Shown piece by piece: positions 36,296 to 47,360 of a stretch of 64,000 nucleotides of DNA. Origin of the DNA: Neostapfia colusana. Lineage: Eukaryota; Streptophyta; Magnoliopsida; Poales; Poaceae. The translations under genes and the position numbers were made by a program. The notes under the pieces are model-generated. The model did no database searches, had not been told where the DNA came from, and saw nothing but the letters and a program-made list of their open reading frames with translations. The first letter of the stretch is position 1, and each line of letters opens with the position of its first letter. The stretch is taken from contig JASWHV010000011.1 in NCBI GenBank assembly GCA_030760725.1, positions 10,565,501 through 10,629,500 on the forward strand, written 5' to 3'.

Positions 36296-37066
36296 TCACT
36301 GAGCTGGCTTCTCAGGATCTTCCTCATTATTGTGACTGCCTTCTGACTCCGCTTTGGGTGGGGAGGCTGCTGGTGGAGAAGTGCGACGACGCCTGATCGC
36401 CCGGCGATCTGGGGAGTCAGGAGTCCATGTGTCATTCACGGTGACACACAGTTCATTCCCATCTCCTCTTTCTCTCGCCCTCAAGCAGGCTCTAAGCAAC
36501 GCCTCGGTTTCCTTCAGGGTGTCACGAACATCCTAAAGCTCCTGCTGACACTCCTGCAATCGCGTGCTGAGCATAGCAGCATCCTCCAAGCATAAGTCCA
36601 TGTGCTCATGGGAGGTCCCCTGCTGCACTGGCGGGTACTTGTACTCCGTGGTACCACTCTCGCGCTAGAGGACATACATGTACTCAGTCCTGTCCAGGTG
36701 ATGACGATAGATGTGACTCTGACAGGTGATTGCCTCCAAGGTGACATCCTTCTCCGCATCGACCTGTGTCGCTCGACAAGCTGGAGAGCGGTGGATCTTG
36801 AGCAGCTGATTTTCATGGATGATCCTCATCTATGAACTCCATTCTTCCCTCTTCTCTAGGATGGTTCTGGTGGAGCTATAGTGTATGATTAGCTTGCCCG
36901 TATTGCCGGCGGCTTGGAGCATGCGTCGAAGACGGCGCAACAAGCCTCCTACTGCCAATCCGTAGGAAAGGTATGTCACCGGACGACTCTCCTCTCTCTG
37001 GGCAAGGGCAACTACGAGAACTCTCCCTCCTGTGGACTTGTGAGCGGTGCGAATCACACGAACCAT
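36296..37066 (-). pseudogene. Additional leader open frame of element B with a histone H3 tail-like N-terminus
   Basis: The frame starts at ATG 37064-37066, 200 nt downstream of the primer site. It runs 256 codons in a single reading frame to TGA at 36296-36298, interrupted by TAG at 36830-36832, 36665-36667 and 36533-36535. The first residues, MVRVIRTAHKSTGGRV, match histone H3 (which begins MARTKQTARKSTGGKA) at 9 of 15 positions, including TA.KSTGG around the H3 Lys9 position. H3 similarity stops there and no histone fold follows. Next comes a basic stretch GLLRRLRRMLQ. In the second half, a Leu/Glu/Gln-rich segment (LEDAAMLSTRLQECQQEL and, after a TAG, DVRDTLKETEALLRACLRA) looks like a coiled coil. 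Near the end is RRAIRRRR followed by a Pro/Ser/Glu-rich tail. All three stops are TAG, consistent with decay of CAG. Function is not known; a chromatin-directed accessory protein is inference. Continuity of one frame across 771 nt argues for a formerly coding gene. Confidence 0.65.
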
Positions 37067-37266
37067 CTAAAACATAAAGCATTTAAACTTAAGTTAGATA
37101 AAATTTAAACAAAAATCCTATTTTGAATAAAAGTTGGGGTAAGATGAAGAAAGTGATCCCATTAAATAACACTTTTCAACCCACACCTCGTAAAATAGTT
37201 TTTAAGAAAATAGGGCCCTTAAATACGTCCATTTCTACCTAGGTTCACGTTCCTACGGGCAAACTT
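37067..37266 (-). other. Element B leader between primer site and extra open frame
   Basis: About 200 bp of AT-rich untranslated sequence. The UCUUCAU-loop hairpin found in elements A, C and E is not recognisable here. Confidence 0.6.
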
Positions 37267-37279
37267 GGCTCTGATACCA
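37267..37279 (-). other. Primer-binding site of element B (initiator tRNA-Met)
   Basis: GGCTCTGATACCA, reading TGGTATCAGAGCC on the element strand, with the spacer CTTC before the 5' LTR at 37284. Confidence 0.9.
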
Positions 37280-37283
37280 CTTC

Positions 37284-40200
37284 TGTCACACCCAGTTTCT
37301 CCGAAGGACAACCGAGTGAATATCACATGTATGCCAGGATCATTTTCTCATACATGTGATGACAAATAGTGAAGCACCATTTATTACAAGCCAGGTGTCG
37401 AATATAAATAAGTCTTACATAGCATATGTCTCGATGAACGACAATAAGTTCATAACAAGTAAATAAAATAGCAGCGGAATATTATTCTTGTGGGCTCCAT
37501 CACAGGAGTTGCCCGGGGGACTCCATGAACCTAGAAACCTTCTTCAGGTCCAAAGTCTTGATCATGATACACCACATCATTTTCTTGACCTGAGCAGCAA
37601 TATAAACCAACAAATATGCAAGGTTGAGTACCGATGGTACTCAACAAGTGTGGGAAAGTTATGTCATGCATGGCTAGAACAAGGAGAGGTTGAGCTCATG
37701 GTTAAAGCACTATGCATTTAATACCTATCACCTTAGCTTATTGAGCACCTACATTACTACATAGATGAAATGGTCCCAAATTCCCAACCCATCATTATAA
37801 TCAAATAACCATAACATCATCTCCAATGTTAATCTCCCCGCTTAACATCCACAACTTCCAAGCCATCATCCTCTAATCATGAATAACTCCAACCCGCTCT
37901 TGACCGTGAGCACGGCTGTCATGACAGTTTTGACTCTGCAGAGTTTGCACCACTGTACCCACATGTAGTGATTTCATCCCCCGTTGTCGGGTGGACTAAA
38001 AGAACCTCCATTATGCCAGTGGCTACGAACCACATTCACACTTCCCGGGTGTGTAGCCAGGAGATCACTACGAAGCCTTTACAAAGGGATTCCTGACGAG
38101 CATGGGCCCACTGAGGTTTCACCCCTAACAGCATACAAGAGGCTCCAACCCCGCTGCAGTGGCCCCCTCTTGAGCCTTGCGGTTCATATGGTAGTCCAGC
38201 TGACACCTATTCCCCGCACCATCCAACACACCCATACTACGCCGGGGATACACCTAATTAATTGGCCAAGCTGCCCCATCTCAGCATGTGGTTGGCACGG
38301 TAAAGCCAGGTTACATGCTCCATGAACCGGTCCTTAGGATCCAGGCAAGTACTAAACACAAACCCGAGTCTCGTGCACCCAGCACCAATCAAATCATCCA
38401 ACTTGCCTTGATCCCTACCTCTACATAACTCATAATATCTCATTCAAGAGTATGGTAAATAAACTGATGATCTCATATCCCAATTATCCCATTCTAAGCA
38501 TGGCTAAGCACAAGTATATGAATAAATGACATGATAAAGTAAATCCCAACCCAAGCTACAAGGAAACAAGTTAATGCAATTCTAGGGAAACTTCCTAGCA
38601 TGGGTTTCATATTTCAATTGACAATGCAAATAATTCTATCTACACATCCTAGCATAGGATCAAAGTGGTCAAGGACACTTGCCTTCTTCTTGCTGCTCTG
38701 AGAATTGAAAGTCTTGGTCTTGGAAGGGGAGAACTTGCTCTGGGGCAGGTTCTACTCATGCCAATACACATAGCAAAAGAAAACACAATCCATAAGACAT
38801 AGTTCACACTTTCACTCCATACAAACCACACATTCATTTATGAAAGTCATTCATATTTCTATGTGTTGTGTTTACTCTATGTGTGTTGATTTTTGGCTTA
38901 CATGCACTTTTAAACATGTTCATATGTTTTCTAAATTTTGTATTCAGATTTATGTTTGCACACTATATATTAGTTTCCCATTTGAACAAATTCTTTATAT
39001 TCAATTGATACACATCTTAGCTACCAAGTATGCATGGAAGTTATTTTCCTACTGCAAATGGGTTTTCAGACCTTCTACCAAACCCTAAACTGAAATCATT
39101 GGATTTGGAGACTTCATTTATCCTTTTATAGTTATGCATACCTACTTTCCTATATTTTAAGATTTATTTTCTATACCTAATTGTGAAGTTTATTATGAAA
39201 ATAATAAGACACATCATCTAAACAGAATAGATTCTGACCTAAAATATTAAATAACATGTTTTTGAACTTCTCCTCTGATGTGAACTAATTTACATTTATT
39301 TTACCAATTTTTAGAATTATTTTCTAACCTAAAAATGTGTCCCTATAACTAATAAATGTGAATAATCAATTAGACAGATTCATTTCAACTTCAAATTTAT
39401 TTTTTTCTCACTCCTATGTTTTCCAAGTGCTAAGAGAGTTCAAATTTGAATTTACAATGTGTTTGTCCTATCTTTTGAATTTTAAATACTAATCACATAT
39501 TCAAATTCCTAGATTTAATATCATATAGGGTTAAAAAGGTAAACTCACCCCACTACAGGGTCTATTATATTATTTTAAGAATTTCCAGGGGCCTAACTAT
39601 GCATAACAGAGGGGTTTTGCTAATTTTTATTAAGTCCAGGGGCTAAAACTGATTTTTAATTGAATTTACATGAATTTCTAAATCTCCAGGGGCTAGATCA
39701 GAAGTTTCCGGGGCTAGCTTGTATTTTCCGAGAACCCCAGGGGGTAGCGCGTAAGATTCCCGACCTTTATAACGCGGGGCTGACGTGGACCGTCCGATTT
39801 AAAACTGACGGCTGAGATTATAACGTCGAACCGGTATACGGGGATTTAAATTCTACCGTGCGATTTAAAATAGATGGCGCGCAAGCGGCCACGTCGCTCT
39901 GATCGAGCGCGGGCGGCGCTGCCCGGCGGCGCGCGGCGGCGGGAGGCGGCGATCTCGCCGGAGAGCTTCGGATCTTCATAAATTCTTCCTAAAACTGAGA
40001 TTTTATGGCGTAGATCGGTAGAGGGGAGGTCGGGGATCTCACCTCGGGGGTTTTCTTGAGCTCGGAGGTCCTGGAAAGCGATCGGCGACGAGGTCCGAGG
40101 TGAATTCACGGTGAGGCTCGTCGGCGCTGTGTTTGAAGCGCAAAGCAACGAGTTTTCTGCACCTGCGTGGTTCCCCGGAGGCGGTGGATCAAGATCTGCG

Positions 40201-40716
40201 CGTTAGATCAGAAATCCCGAGCGAAGATCGAGCGAAATTGGCCGGAGAAACTCAGGTTCTCACCGGAAAGAAAAGCCGCTGATCGTGGGTGAAAATCGGG
40301 TAGATGCCGGTGTTTATATAGCTGGGTAGGGGCGGCGTTCGGTTGTGATCGAGTTTGCGTCGTCCAGAACCGAAATTCGGCTGGGATACGCGAGTATCCG
40401 GGGCGGTTTTGATTCGGAGGTGAGAAGAGTCCCGGCCGGCCGAGCGCGGGCGCGTGGAGGAAGAAGGATGGCGGGCCCCACACGTCAGTGAGAAAGAGGG
40501 GGGGCGCACGGCTGCGGGCTGGCGCGGGGTGAGTGGGTTCGGCTGGTGGGTTTCGGCCCACTAGCCGGGGAGGTTTATTTTTTTTCTTTTTCTTTTTCTT
40601 TTTCATTTCTGTTTTGAGTTTAATTTGAATTCCAGTTTGAATTTGAATTTTTGCACCACATGCAATACGTCCAAAAAATTTTAAATTCCCCTCTTAACAG
40701 GTTTTGGGGTGTTACA
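37284..40716 (-). mobile_element. 5' (right) LTR of element B
   Basis: 3433 bp, TGTCACACCCAG...GGGGTGTTACA, near-identical to 28044-31460 with scattered substitutions and small indels. As the 5' LTR it would drive transcription leftward from the TATA box at 40313-40320. Gene-free. Confidence 0.95.
40313..40320 (-). promoter_or_regulatory. Candidate TATA box of LTR B (5' copy)
   Basis: TTTATATA on plus reads TATATAAA on the element strand, about 400 bp from the 5' end of the LTR. Transcription from here gives an unusually long R-U5 leader of about 3 kb before the primer site. Confidence 0.7.
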
Positions 40717-43124
40717 TTGGATCTACATCCCTAGAGAAGATGAAAGCTTGGGTGATCACCATGTCATTAAGTCCATTATATGAACACTTAAACCTAAAAG
40801 ATGGTAGATCAAGTTCCAGAGGTCCAATGAAGCTGAGAATTTAACCACAGCTTCTATGGAAGCTAGTTAGGCAGTGCGAAAAAATTGAGCTCATGAAATG
40901 GCTTCATATGAGCACAACAAATCCATATGTGGTTTTCACTAATCTGCCTTTACCCCCTAGATATTAAGCTTTCCTATGCTGCAAAGTAGACTTTTTGTGA
41001 AGTACAAAATGTCCTGAGTCCATAGGAATTGGTTTTACCATTTTTGGAGTTTCCTACATGGAGATATGGATTTTACAAAGAATGGGGAAAAGCTGAAATT
41101 GTCTCTGTTCATTTTCCCATTTTTCAGAGACATAAGGAATTAACACATCATTTGACCAAGCAAATGAGGTACAATGCCTCTGAACTTTTTACTGGAGTTC
41201 AAGGAATTTTGGGAGAATGTCGTGTCCAAATTTGGGAATTTTCCAATAAACAGAACTCCTGTAAAAATTCATACAAAATTTTCCTTAAATAAATTAATGA
41301 GCCAAATCCAGGGATTTTCATAAACATTGGGCTGCACCACTGGATAGTACTCTCGTAGAGGTATCCAACAAAATTTGTTTCACAATTTTTGGACATTCCT
41401 ACACAATGTTATGGCTCTCCAAAGTTTGAACTAAAGTGGGAAAATCTGGAAAATGTTTAAATGCCGACAGTGGGTCCCACCTGTCATCCCTAACCTCCAG
41501 ACTCGCGCCAAACACACCAGTGGCGGCCCCCTCCGGTGAGGTCGCCGGAAAACCAGTTCCTAGCCACCGCCAGACCCCCTGATGGCCGCCCCCCATATTT
41601 CCCCACGCTGAACACGTTGGTGACGTCGCCGGCGGCTGAAACTCGCCGGAAAACAGGGCGCACCGGCCACAGCAAACCATAGGGCTCCGGCGAGGTCTTG
41701 CATGGTGAATTCTCCACCAAATGGTCGGTTCTTGGGCTCTACAGCACCAGGGGATCATGTAGAAGACCGGCATGAGGTATAAACCAGCTGGAGATGGCTC
41801 TAAACCTATTGGCACCGTGTGCCCGATAGGGTCCAGCGGCATACCGTCTAGAAGAGCTCAGATTGCTCACTCTACACTCAATTTCTTGGCCTAAAATCGA
41901 TGGAGGAGGTGTGCTAGGCAGTTAACATCCTGTGTGTGAAGTTTGAGACCCAACAAACACGATTTGAGGACGAATTTTATAATTCCTTACCTCAAGGTCC
42001 GTTTCTGCCGCCCGGGAGAAAAACTTGAAATTCTCCCTCTGTGATCAATGGCTAGGGCTGAGCTTCGGAGGTGAGCAACTAGGATTGTAGGTGCACAGAT
42101 GGGGTGGCTTGCTTGGGCGTGACGCCCTTCTGGTTTGGGCTGTCCACGGCGTCGAGTTCCAGCTTCTTCAATTTAAGTTCGGGGCAGTGGAAACTTTGCC
42201 GTTTCTAGGCGCCGGTGAGCTCGGGACGGCGGGGTAAAGTGGCTAGCCAGCTAGAGAATGTGTATGCAATGATCTTTGCTGTGGAGACCTCGATCATCCG
42301 GCGCTCGGGTGGCTGTGTGGGATCGAGAGAAGCAGAGGGCGCTGTTCTGCTCGGGAGATAAACAAACGGAAGCTGATCACCGAGGGAGGGAAAAGCAACT
42401 TGCTTTGTTGCACCAGCTGAGTGAAGATCAGGCTGAGCTCGTGAATAGAAGCAGGAGCTGGCGCTTTAGCACATCGGTCAACGCCTGCTGAGGGGGGTGG
42501 CGCACGTACAACAGTCGAGGGAGTCGGTTGCAATTTTGTGAGACTGACCGGTGGGGTCCACAGCCACAATTCTCCCTCTTATCCCCAATTCGATTTAAAA
42601 TAGCAAATGAGCTCCAATTGTGATCAAACTTGGAGTATAGGTCAAAAGAATTATGAGGAACTCAAATCTGAAATCAGATTTTGAAATTGAGTTTGTTTGG
42701 ATCAAAATTCAAATCTATGTTTGAATTTGAACGTGCCCTCATTTAATCCTCGGAATAAATAGTATATGAAACCTAAAATTCTCCAAATTTGAAACTTAGG
42801 CTTTTGAATACATGAGAAATGCATCTATGATCTCACATATAGGACTTTGGACAATCTGAATAAGAATCCATTCAAAAGATTCAAAATGGTGTTTAAATTT
42901 CCTCCACTCTACTCATAGAGAAGGTGCACATGAGTTAGAGTTTTTGGGAGTCTAATTCTTTCCCCTAGTTAACATGTTCTGATCATGGGCTAGAGAAAAT
43001 TTTTAACTCCCTCACATGTCCATATTTGTGTTCATCATTTCATGTGACAAAACTATAGCCTTTCATCGCTTTAACTTTGTTTCATAAGTTGAAATCAAGC
43101 TTTACAAAAGTTAGGGCTGTTACA
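40717..43124 (-). mobile_element. 5' (right) LTR of element A, second segment
   Basis: It resumes with TTGGATCTACA and ends GGGCTGTTACA. Together with 26296-28043 it gives about 4156 bp against 4172 bp for the left LTR. The minus-strand open frame at 41399-41842 is the third copy of the LTR frame seen at 8865-9314 and is not called as a gene. Confidence 0.93.
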
Positions 43125-43129
43125 ACTAT
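43125..43129. repeat. Target-site duplication ACTAT, right flank of element A
   Basis: Identical to 15841-15845; it marks the point where LTR D continues. Confidence 0.95.
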
Positions 43130-45690
43130 TTTGAGATTTTCCAACGGCGCACCGTCGGTCACGTCGGGCGCATGATGAGAGCCACCTTGGAGCCATTTCT
43201 GAGCCTTTGTGCTTCCATGTCAAGCATCACCGTAGCCCAATGATTCTGTAGAGCCATTTAACCTGCCGTTTGGCGGGCTAGAAGTGGCGGGCGACATCGC
43301 CGGACTCCGGTTTGAGCCGACGCTCGTCGTGAGATAGGTTAGGGGCATCGTCGGTTCGGGGGAAGTTGCACGAACGTGTTCAGCACGTGTAATTAGGGTC
43401 TGGCGGCGAGTGGAAGCTCGGGAGGACGCTGGACGACCGAGCTCGGAGGAGCTCCGGCGTGGTCAGGTGCGGGCGCGTGCGGGAGTGCGGGAGGTTGAAG
43501 ACGACCGACCGGCCCCACGTGTCAGTTGCTGTACTGAGGGGCCGGATCTTCTGCTGCTCCGGATTGGGTTGTGGCTGTGCGGATTAAATCTGTAGCCTCG
43601 TGTGTCGTCGTCTGAGAACTCACCACGTCACCCCGTGACCCACTGTCAGAGTTTGAAATTTTACCCGATTTATTTGAATTACAGATTTCGATCAAACTTT
43701 AGAAGGGCATAAATTTTGCTAAGAAAATCCAAAATTAGTGACTCAAAACGGGTTAGGTTCACGTTGAAAAACTTTATGCAAATATGCAACCCAATTTGTG
43801 TGAAAGTTAATAATAGATTCTCGAAAATTGTTTGAATCATCTCAGTAAAAGAATTTTAGAGGGAGTTTGGTTCATCCAAAAATCCTAAAATTTTGCCAGA
43901 ACAATCCTTACGACATTATTGTACTCCTGTAAACTTTACATCTCATTTAAAGTTGATTTGATTAGGATAATTCAGAATACAAACTGCTGAATTCAAATGT
44001 ATACAGAAACTTTTTCAGAAAAATCCCATCTTTCTAAAATCATTTCTGGGCAATTCTGATCTCCAAGAATCCTAGAAAAATTCATGCATACTCTCTGAAC
44101 TATATTTGAAATTGTAGTTCACTTGGTTTTGCATGAACATGCAAGTCATTTCAGAATTAGTAGCTTTTGGACAAAATGCTTAGGGAATTATTCTGAATAA
44201 ACTACTTAGTTAAAAGTGCTAATTTTTGGTCCAGATTACTTCCTTGTGACAAGTATCTCGCATGAAAAATTTCAGCTCTATTGGAGCTATGGATCATCAC
44301 TTTTATGTTTATCCTCTTTAGGTGATTAAACCACAAGTGAGGGATGCACTTAACCTTGATCACTTTTGCTTAACCCAAACCCACCCACTAGCACCAGTTT
44401 CATTTTACATTCTTAAGCAGAGATCTGCGTTTAAACTTATCATTAGTCCATGTTAGCAAATGCTTTATAATTAAATACATATGCATGTTCATATCGTATA
44501 GTCTTCGACATGGAGAGGGGTAAAGAAATTTAAGTGGAATCAGGGAACAAGGTGATCAAGTGATCAAGTCTCAAGTGATCGACTACACCAACTGAATTAC
44601 ATATTTTTAGTCACCTGCAAAATAAGCAAGCCCCGGTTTGCATTCAAGCAATTTTATAGTATTTTCATTTCTGGAGATCATAGCTATGAAATATTGATTG
44701 CATTAGGTCTAGATGATATTGAAAACCCAATTGCATGACCAGATTTACCCAAGAGAGAAAGGGTAGATTAGCACCTCATCGAGTGGAATTAGGCTACGCT
44801 AAATGTTACTTTGGAAGGACTGGTAGAAGTCGAGTGGGAATCTACTCGCGTGTTTAGGGCTGGGTTTCATCGGAACGGGATATTAATAGAATCATTGAGG
44901 AAAATTCACAAGTGAGAAATTGAGACCGGGCAGGAAGATTGAGATGCAGCAGGCTGCGGACCGTGCGTGCATAGCCCTGCCTGTGTCGGTTAAGGCTCGT
45001 CCGTGCTTGGCCCTGTTTGACAACTTTGAGTTTTGTACCGGGCGCATACTGGCTATATGGGACACAGGAAACCGATGTACCTCGTGAGATCCACATGGGA
45101 ACTTTTCCGATCGGCTAAGGCTTTCGGCGTTAGTACAGCAGGAGGCAACTCGCTCAAGAACATATCACTGCGGGTATGTACCTTGAGGGAGCTTGCTGTT
45201 CGGGTCGATGGGACCGTGTCCGGTGTGGATGAACATGGGAAAGGTGGCTGCGTATGACATCGGTCGAGTTCGCTGCCTTCTACTCGGAGATGGGTGTACA
45301 TGTCATGCAGTCCGGGTGTGTACTGGTTCGAATCACCGTCGCTCGCGGTTATATGAGCATACTTAGCCACTGCGTCTTGACGTAGTAAGAACTGAAGTGA
45401 ATTACATTGAATTAGAGATAGTGATCTAACTTGCACTGCAACCATGTTTGAGTTAGAGATACTGCATATTAAGTTCACTTCACTTTGTGCAAGAAGCATC
45501 ACAACAAAACATTTCTTGTTTGATTGTGGAGTTGCGATGCTGCTCAAGGTATTTAAAATGAAGCTTTAAAATCTGAAAGTTAAGGATCAACTGTAGGCGA
45601 GTCCTTTATGCAAATTCAGCTACCATGTTTTCATTAGAGGAGATGGATCAGTCTTGCTGAGCCTATGTGCTCACGCTTGCTATATGTGAG
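43130..45690 (+). mobile_element. LTR D, continuation after element A, 3' end missing
   Basis: Plus-oriented LTR sequence: a GC-rich part (43140-43620), a long AT-rich part, then U5-like blocks shared with LTR C. Shared blocks include 'cagtcttgctgagcctatgtgctcac' at about 45651 (C has the counterpart near 52768) and 'aaggatcaactgtaggcgagtcc' near 45583 (C near 52672). With 14553-15845 it totals about 3.85 kb and is cut short, by comparison with C, a few hundred bases before its end by copia element F. It includes a short CGAGT/ACTCG hairpin at 44831-44848. No credible gene. Confidence 0.75.
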
Positions 45691-46691
45691 ACCTATGTGT
45701 GCTGAAAAACATTGGCTATGACGATAAAAGTTTTGAATTCTGCCAAAACACTCTTTTGTCAAGGTCCGACTTGCTATGGCTATGTCCGACATGTGTTTGG
45801 TTAGCTCCGGCGGTAGGTCCGACTAGCTTTGGTAAGTTCCAGTGCTAGGTTCTGCTAGTTTTGGTAAGCTCAGGCTCAAGGTCTGGTTAGCTTTGGCAAG
45901 GTCCGGAGCTAAATCACAATGGTTCTGTTTTTACAATGCAAATGTTTCGAACTTGCTTTACATCTATGGAAAGTTTGCTTAGTATTCTTTTACTAAGTTT
46001 TTTTAAGTGTTATGACTGTTTACGGTGGTTAACATTTTGCTATGGTTTGCAACATGCTTGTGAGGTGTTCACGTAAGGTGTTGTGGTTTTTGGAACTAAC
46101 GTGAGTCAAGTCGCGGACTTGTGCTCGAAAGTATTGGTTGTTTATTCATGTGCAGGTGTTGCTTGAGTTCAAGATATGGCTGGTGACGGGATCCATTGAA
46201 CTAGTCTTAGAAAGAAGATGAGCTTCAACAACCAAGTTCGGGAGGAATTGTGGTTGAGTTGATCGGGAGGTCGCGCAGCATGTTTGGATCAAGAACAATG
46301 CATATGAAGGTATCGTGGATGTCGTTGGAAGGTGTTTGCACGTGTGCAAGGAGTGCATGGATGTTGAAACATGGTTCCAAGGCGTGATGAAGAGATGTGG
46401 ACGTAAAGAATTGGTAGGAAAGGTCCAACCGGCTGGATAATGGACTCAGGCTGTGGCTGAGTTGGTTATGGCTCAAATATGGAAAGATTTGAGTTGGTTA
46501 TGATAGGATTTCGTGTGGGACATGAAGTTGAGTTGCTTTAGTAATGTGGGATACGTTCCTAAGGTGTTTGAAAGTCTTAAGATTGCTTCTATCCGCGTAT
46601 AGAAGAGTCTTGAGAAGTTATGGAAAGTTTTGATTCAGAAATTGAGTAGAATTAGAGTCCTAGTTTGGATTGGGTTGGCCTCAGGGCTGGT

Positions 46692-46698
46692 TATATAA
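46692..46698 (+). promoter_or_regulatory. Candidate TATA box of copia LTR F
   Basis: TATATAA followed by GCAAGGGAGGCC, about 1 kb into the LTR and roughly 600 bp before its end. An AATAAA lies 60 bp downstream (46759-46764), the usual promoter/polyA arrangement around the R region. Confidence 0.6.
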
Positions 46699-46758
46699 GC
46701 AAGGGAGGCCAGAGCTCGTGGTAAGATGACTTTGGGCTGTTCCTCTTATGTTTTGATC

Positions 46759-46764
46759 AATAAA
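46759..46764 (+). promoter_or_regulatory. Candidate polyadenylation signal of copia LTR F
   Basis: AATAAA in GATCAATAAATTCG, downstream of the TATA box, as expected for the R region of a copia LTR. Confidence 0.5.
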
Positions 46765-47301
46765 TTCGTAATTTAGAGGAGCTTTTGTGTCTTGTTCGTC
46801 CGACTTGTTTTTGTCAAGTCTTTCTCGTCGAGTTTCTGGACAGCATGATAGTGCTTCGGTATTGTGATCATAACTCGAGTTTTACAAATCAAACTGACGT
46901 GATTCTTTTTGGGTTGTCTTCACAACTTGATTATATATCATCTGTGAAAATTTCACGGTCATTGGATTTGTAGTTTATGATCTACACGAGTTTCTTTGCA
47001 GTGTTGCAGATCTGGTTTTTACTCGAGTAGAACAGATTGACCCTCGTTTGATCTTTCGATCATAACTTGAGTTTTGCTTGATGGATTTCCGTGATTCTTG
47101 TTGTCGTGTCTTCGTGACTTGATTCTATATAATATATACCACTTTTGTCACATTTGGACACATTTAGATCAGTCGCATACACGGTTTTTTTTAACAGATT
47201 GATTTTCTGTTGAGGGGGTTTTTGTTGCTTCCGCTAAAAAGTTTAAATCTACCATTCACCTCCCCTCTGGTAGCTTTTCACGTGTTCTTCGATCCTACAA
47301 T

Positions 47302-47314
47302 TGGTATCAGAGCC
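47302..47314 (+). other. Primer-binding site of copia element F (initiator tRNA-Met)
   Basis: TGGTATCAGAGCC, complementary to the 3' end of initiator tRNA-Met, two bases after the LTR end. Confidence 0.88.
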
Positions 47315-47360
47315 ACAGTGCTCTAATCTTTATGATTTAAACGTGTTTTGACTAATTATC

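Larger units (their letters stand above)
28044..40716 (-). mobile_element. Element B: complete chromodomain Ty3/gypsy retrotransposon with an extra leader gene
   Basis: Minus-strand element of 12,673 bp with LTRs at 28044-31460 and 37284-40716. Gag-pol is at 31506-35975, and an additional sense-strand open frame is at 36296-37066 between primer site and gag. The integrase ends in a recognisable chromodomain, making it a chromovirus; the Tekay/Del lineage is likely. It is the youngest insertion in the A/D nest, sitting inside A's LTR with a perfect 5-bp target duplication. Confidence 0.95.
15846..43124 (-). mobile_element. Element A: complete Tekay/Del-type Ty3/gypsy retrotransposon, carrying nested element B
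   Basis: Minus-strand element with LTRs at 15846-20017 and 26296-28043 plus 40717-43124. The internal region (20018-26295) has polypurine tract, pol, gag, leader and primer site in the expected order. With element B removed it is about 14.6 kb. The protease-RT-RNase H-integrase order identifies Ty3/gypsy. The C-terminal remnant of a chromodomain and integrase similarity to element C suggest the Tekay/Del chromovirus lineage (inferred, not searched). The coding region is inactivated at several catalytic positions. Confidence 0.93.
45696..47299 (+). mobile_element. 5' LTR of copia element F (start approximate)
   Basis: The end is fixed by CCTACA followed two bases later by the primer site at 47302. 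The start is placed near 45696-45700, where LTR D similarity ends and unrelated sequence (TGCTGAAAAACATTGG) begins. About 1.6 kb, with a TATA box and a polyadenylation-type signal. Repeated 'gctttggtaag..ccgg' phrases occur at about 45765-45905. No coding frame. Confidence 0.65.

Noticed and set aside
36296..37066. A captured histone H3 gene
   Set aside because: H3 similarity covers only the first ~15 residues; there is no histone fold or any later H3 segment, so it is at most a tail mimic.
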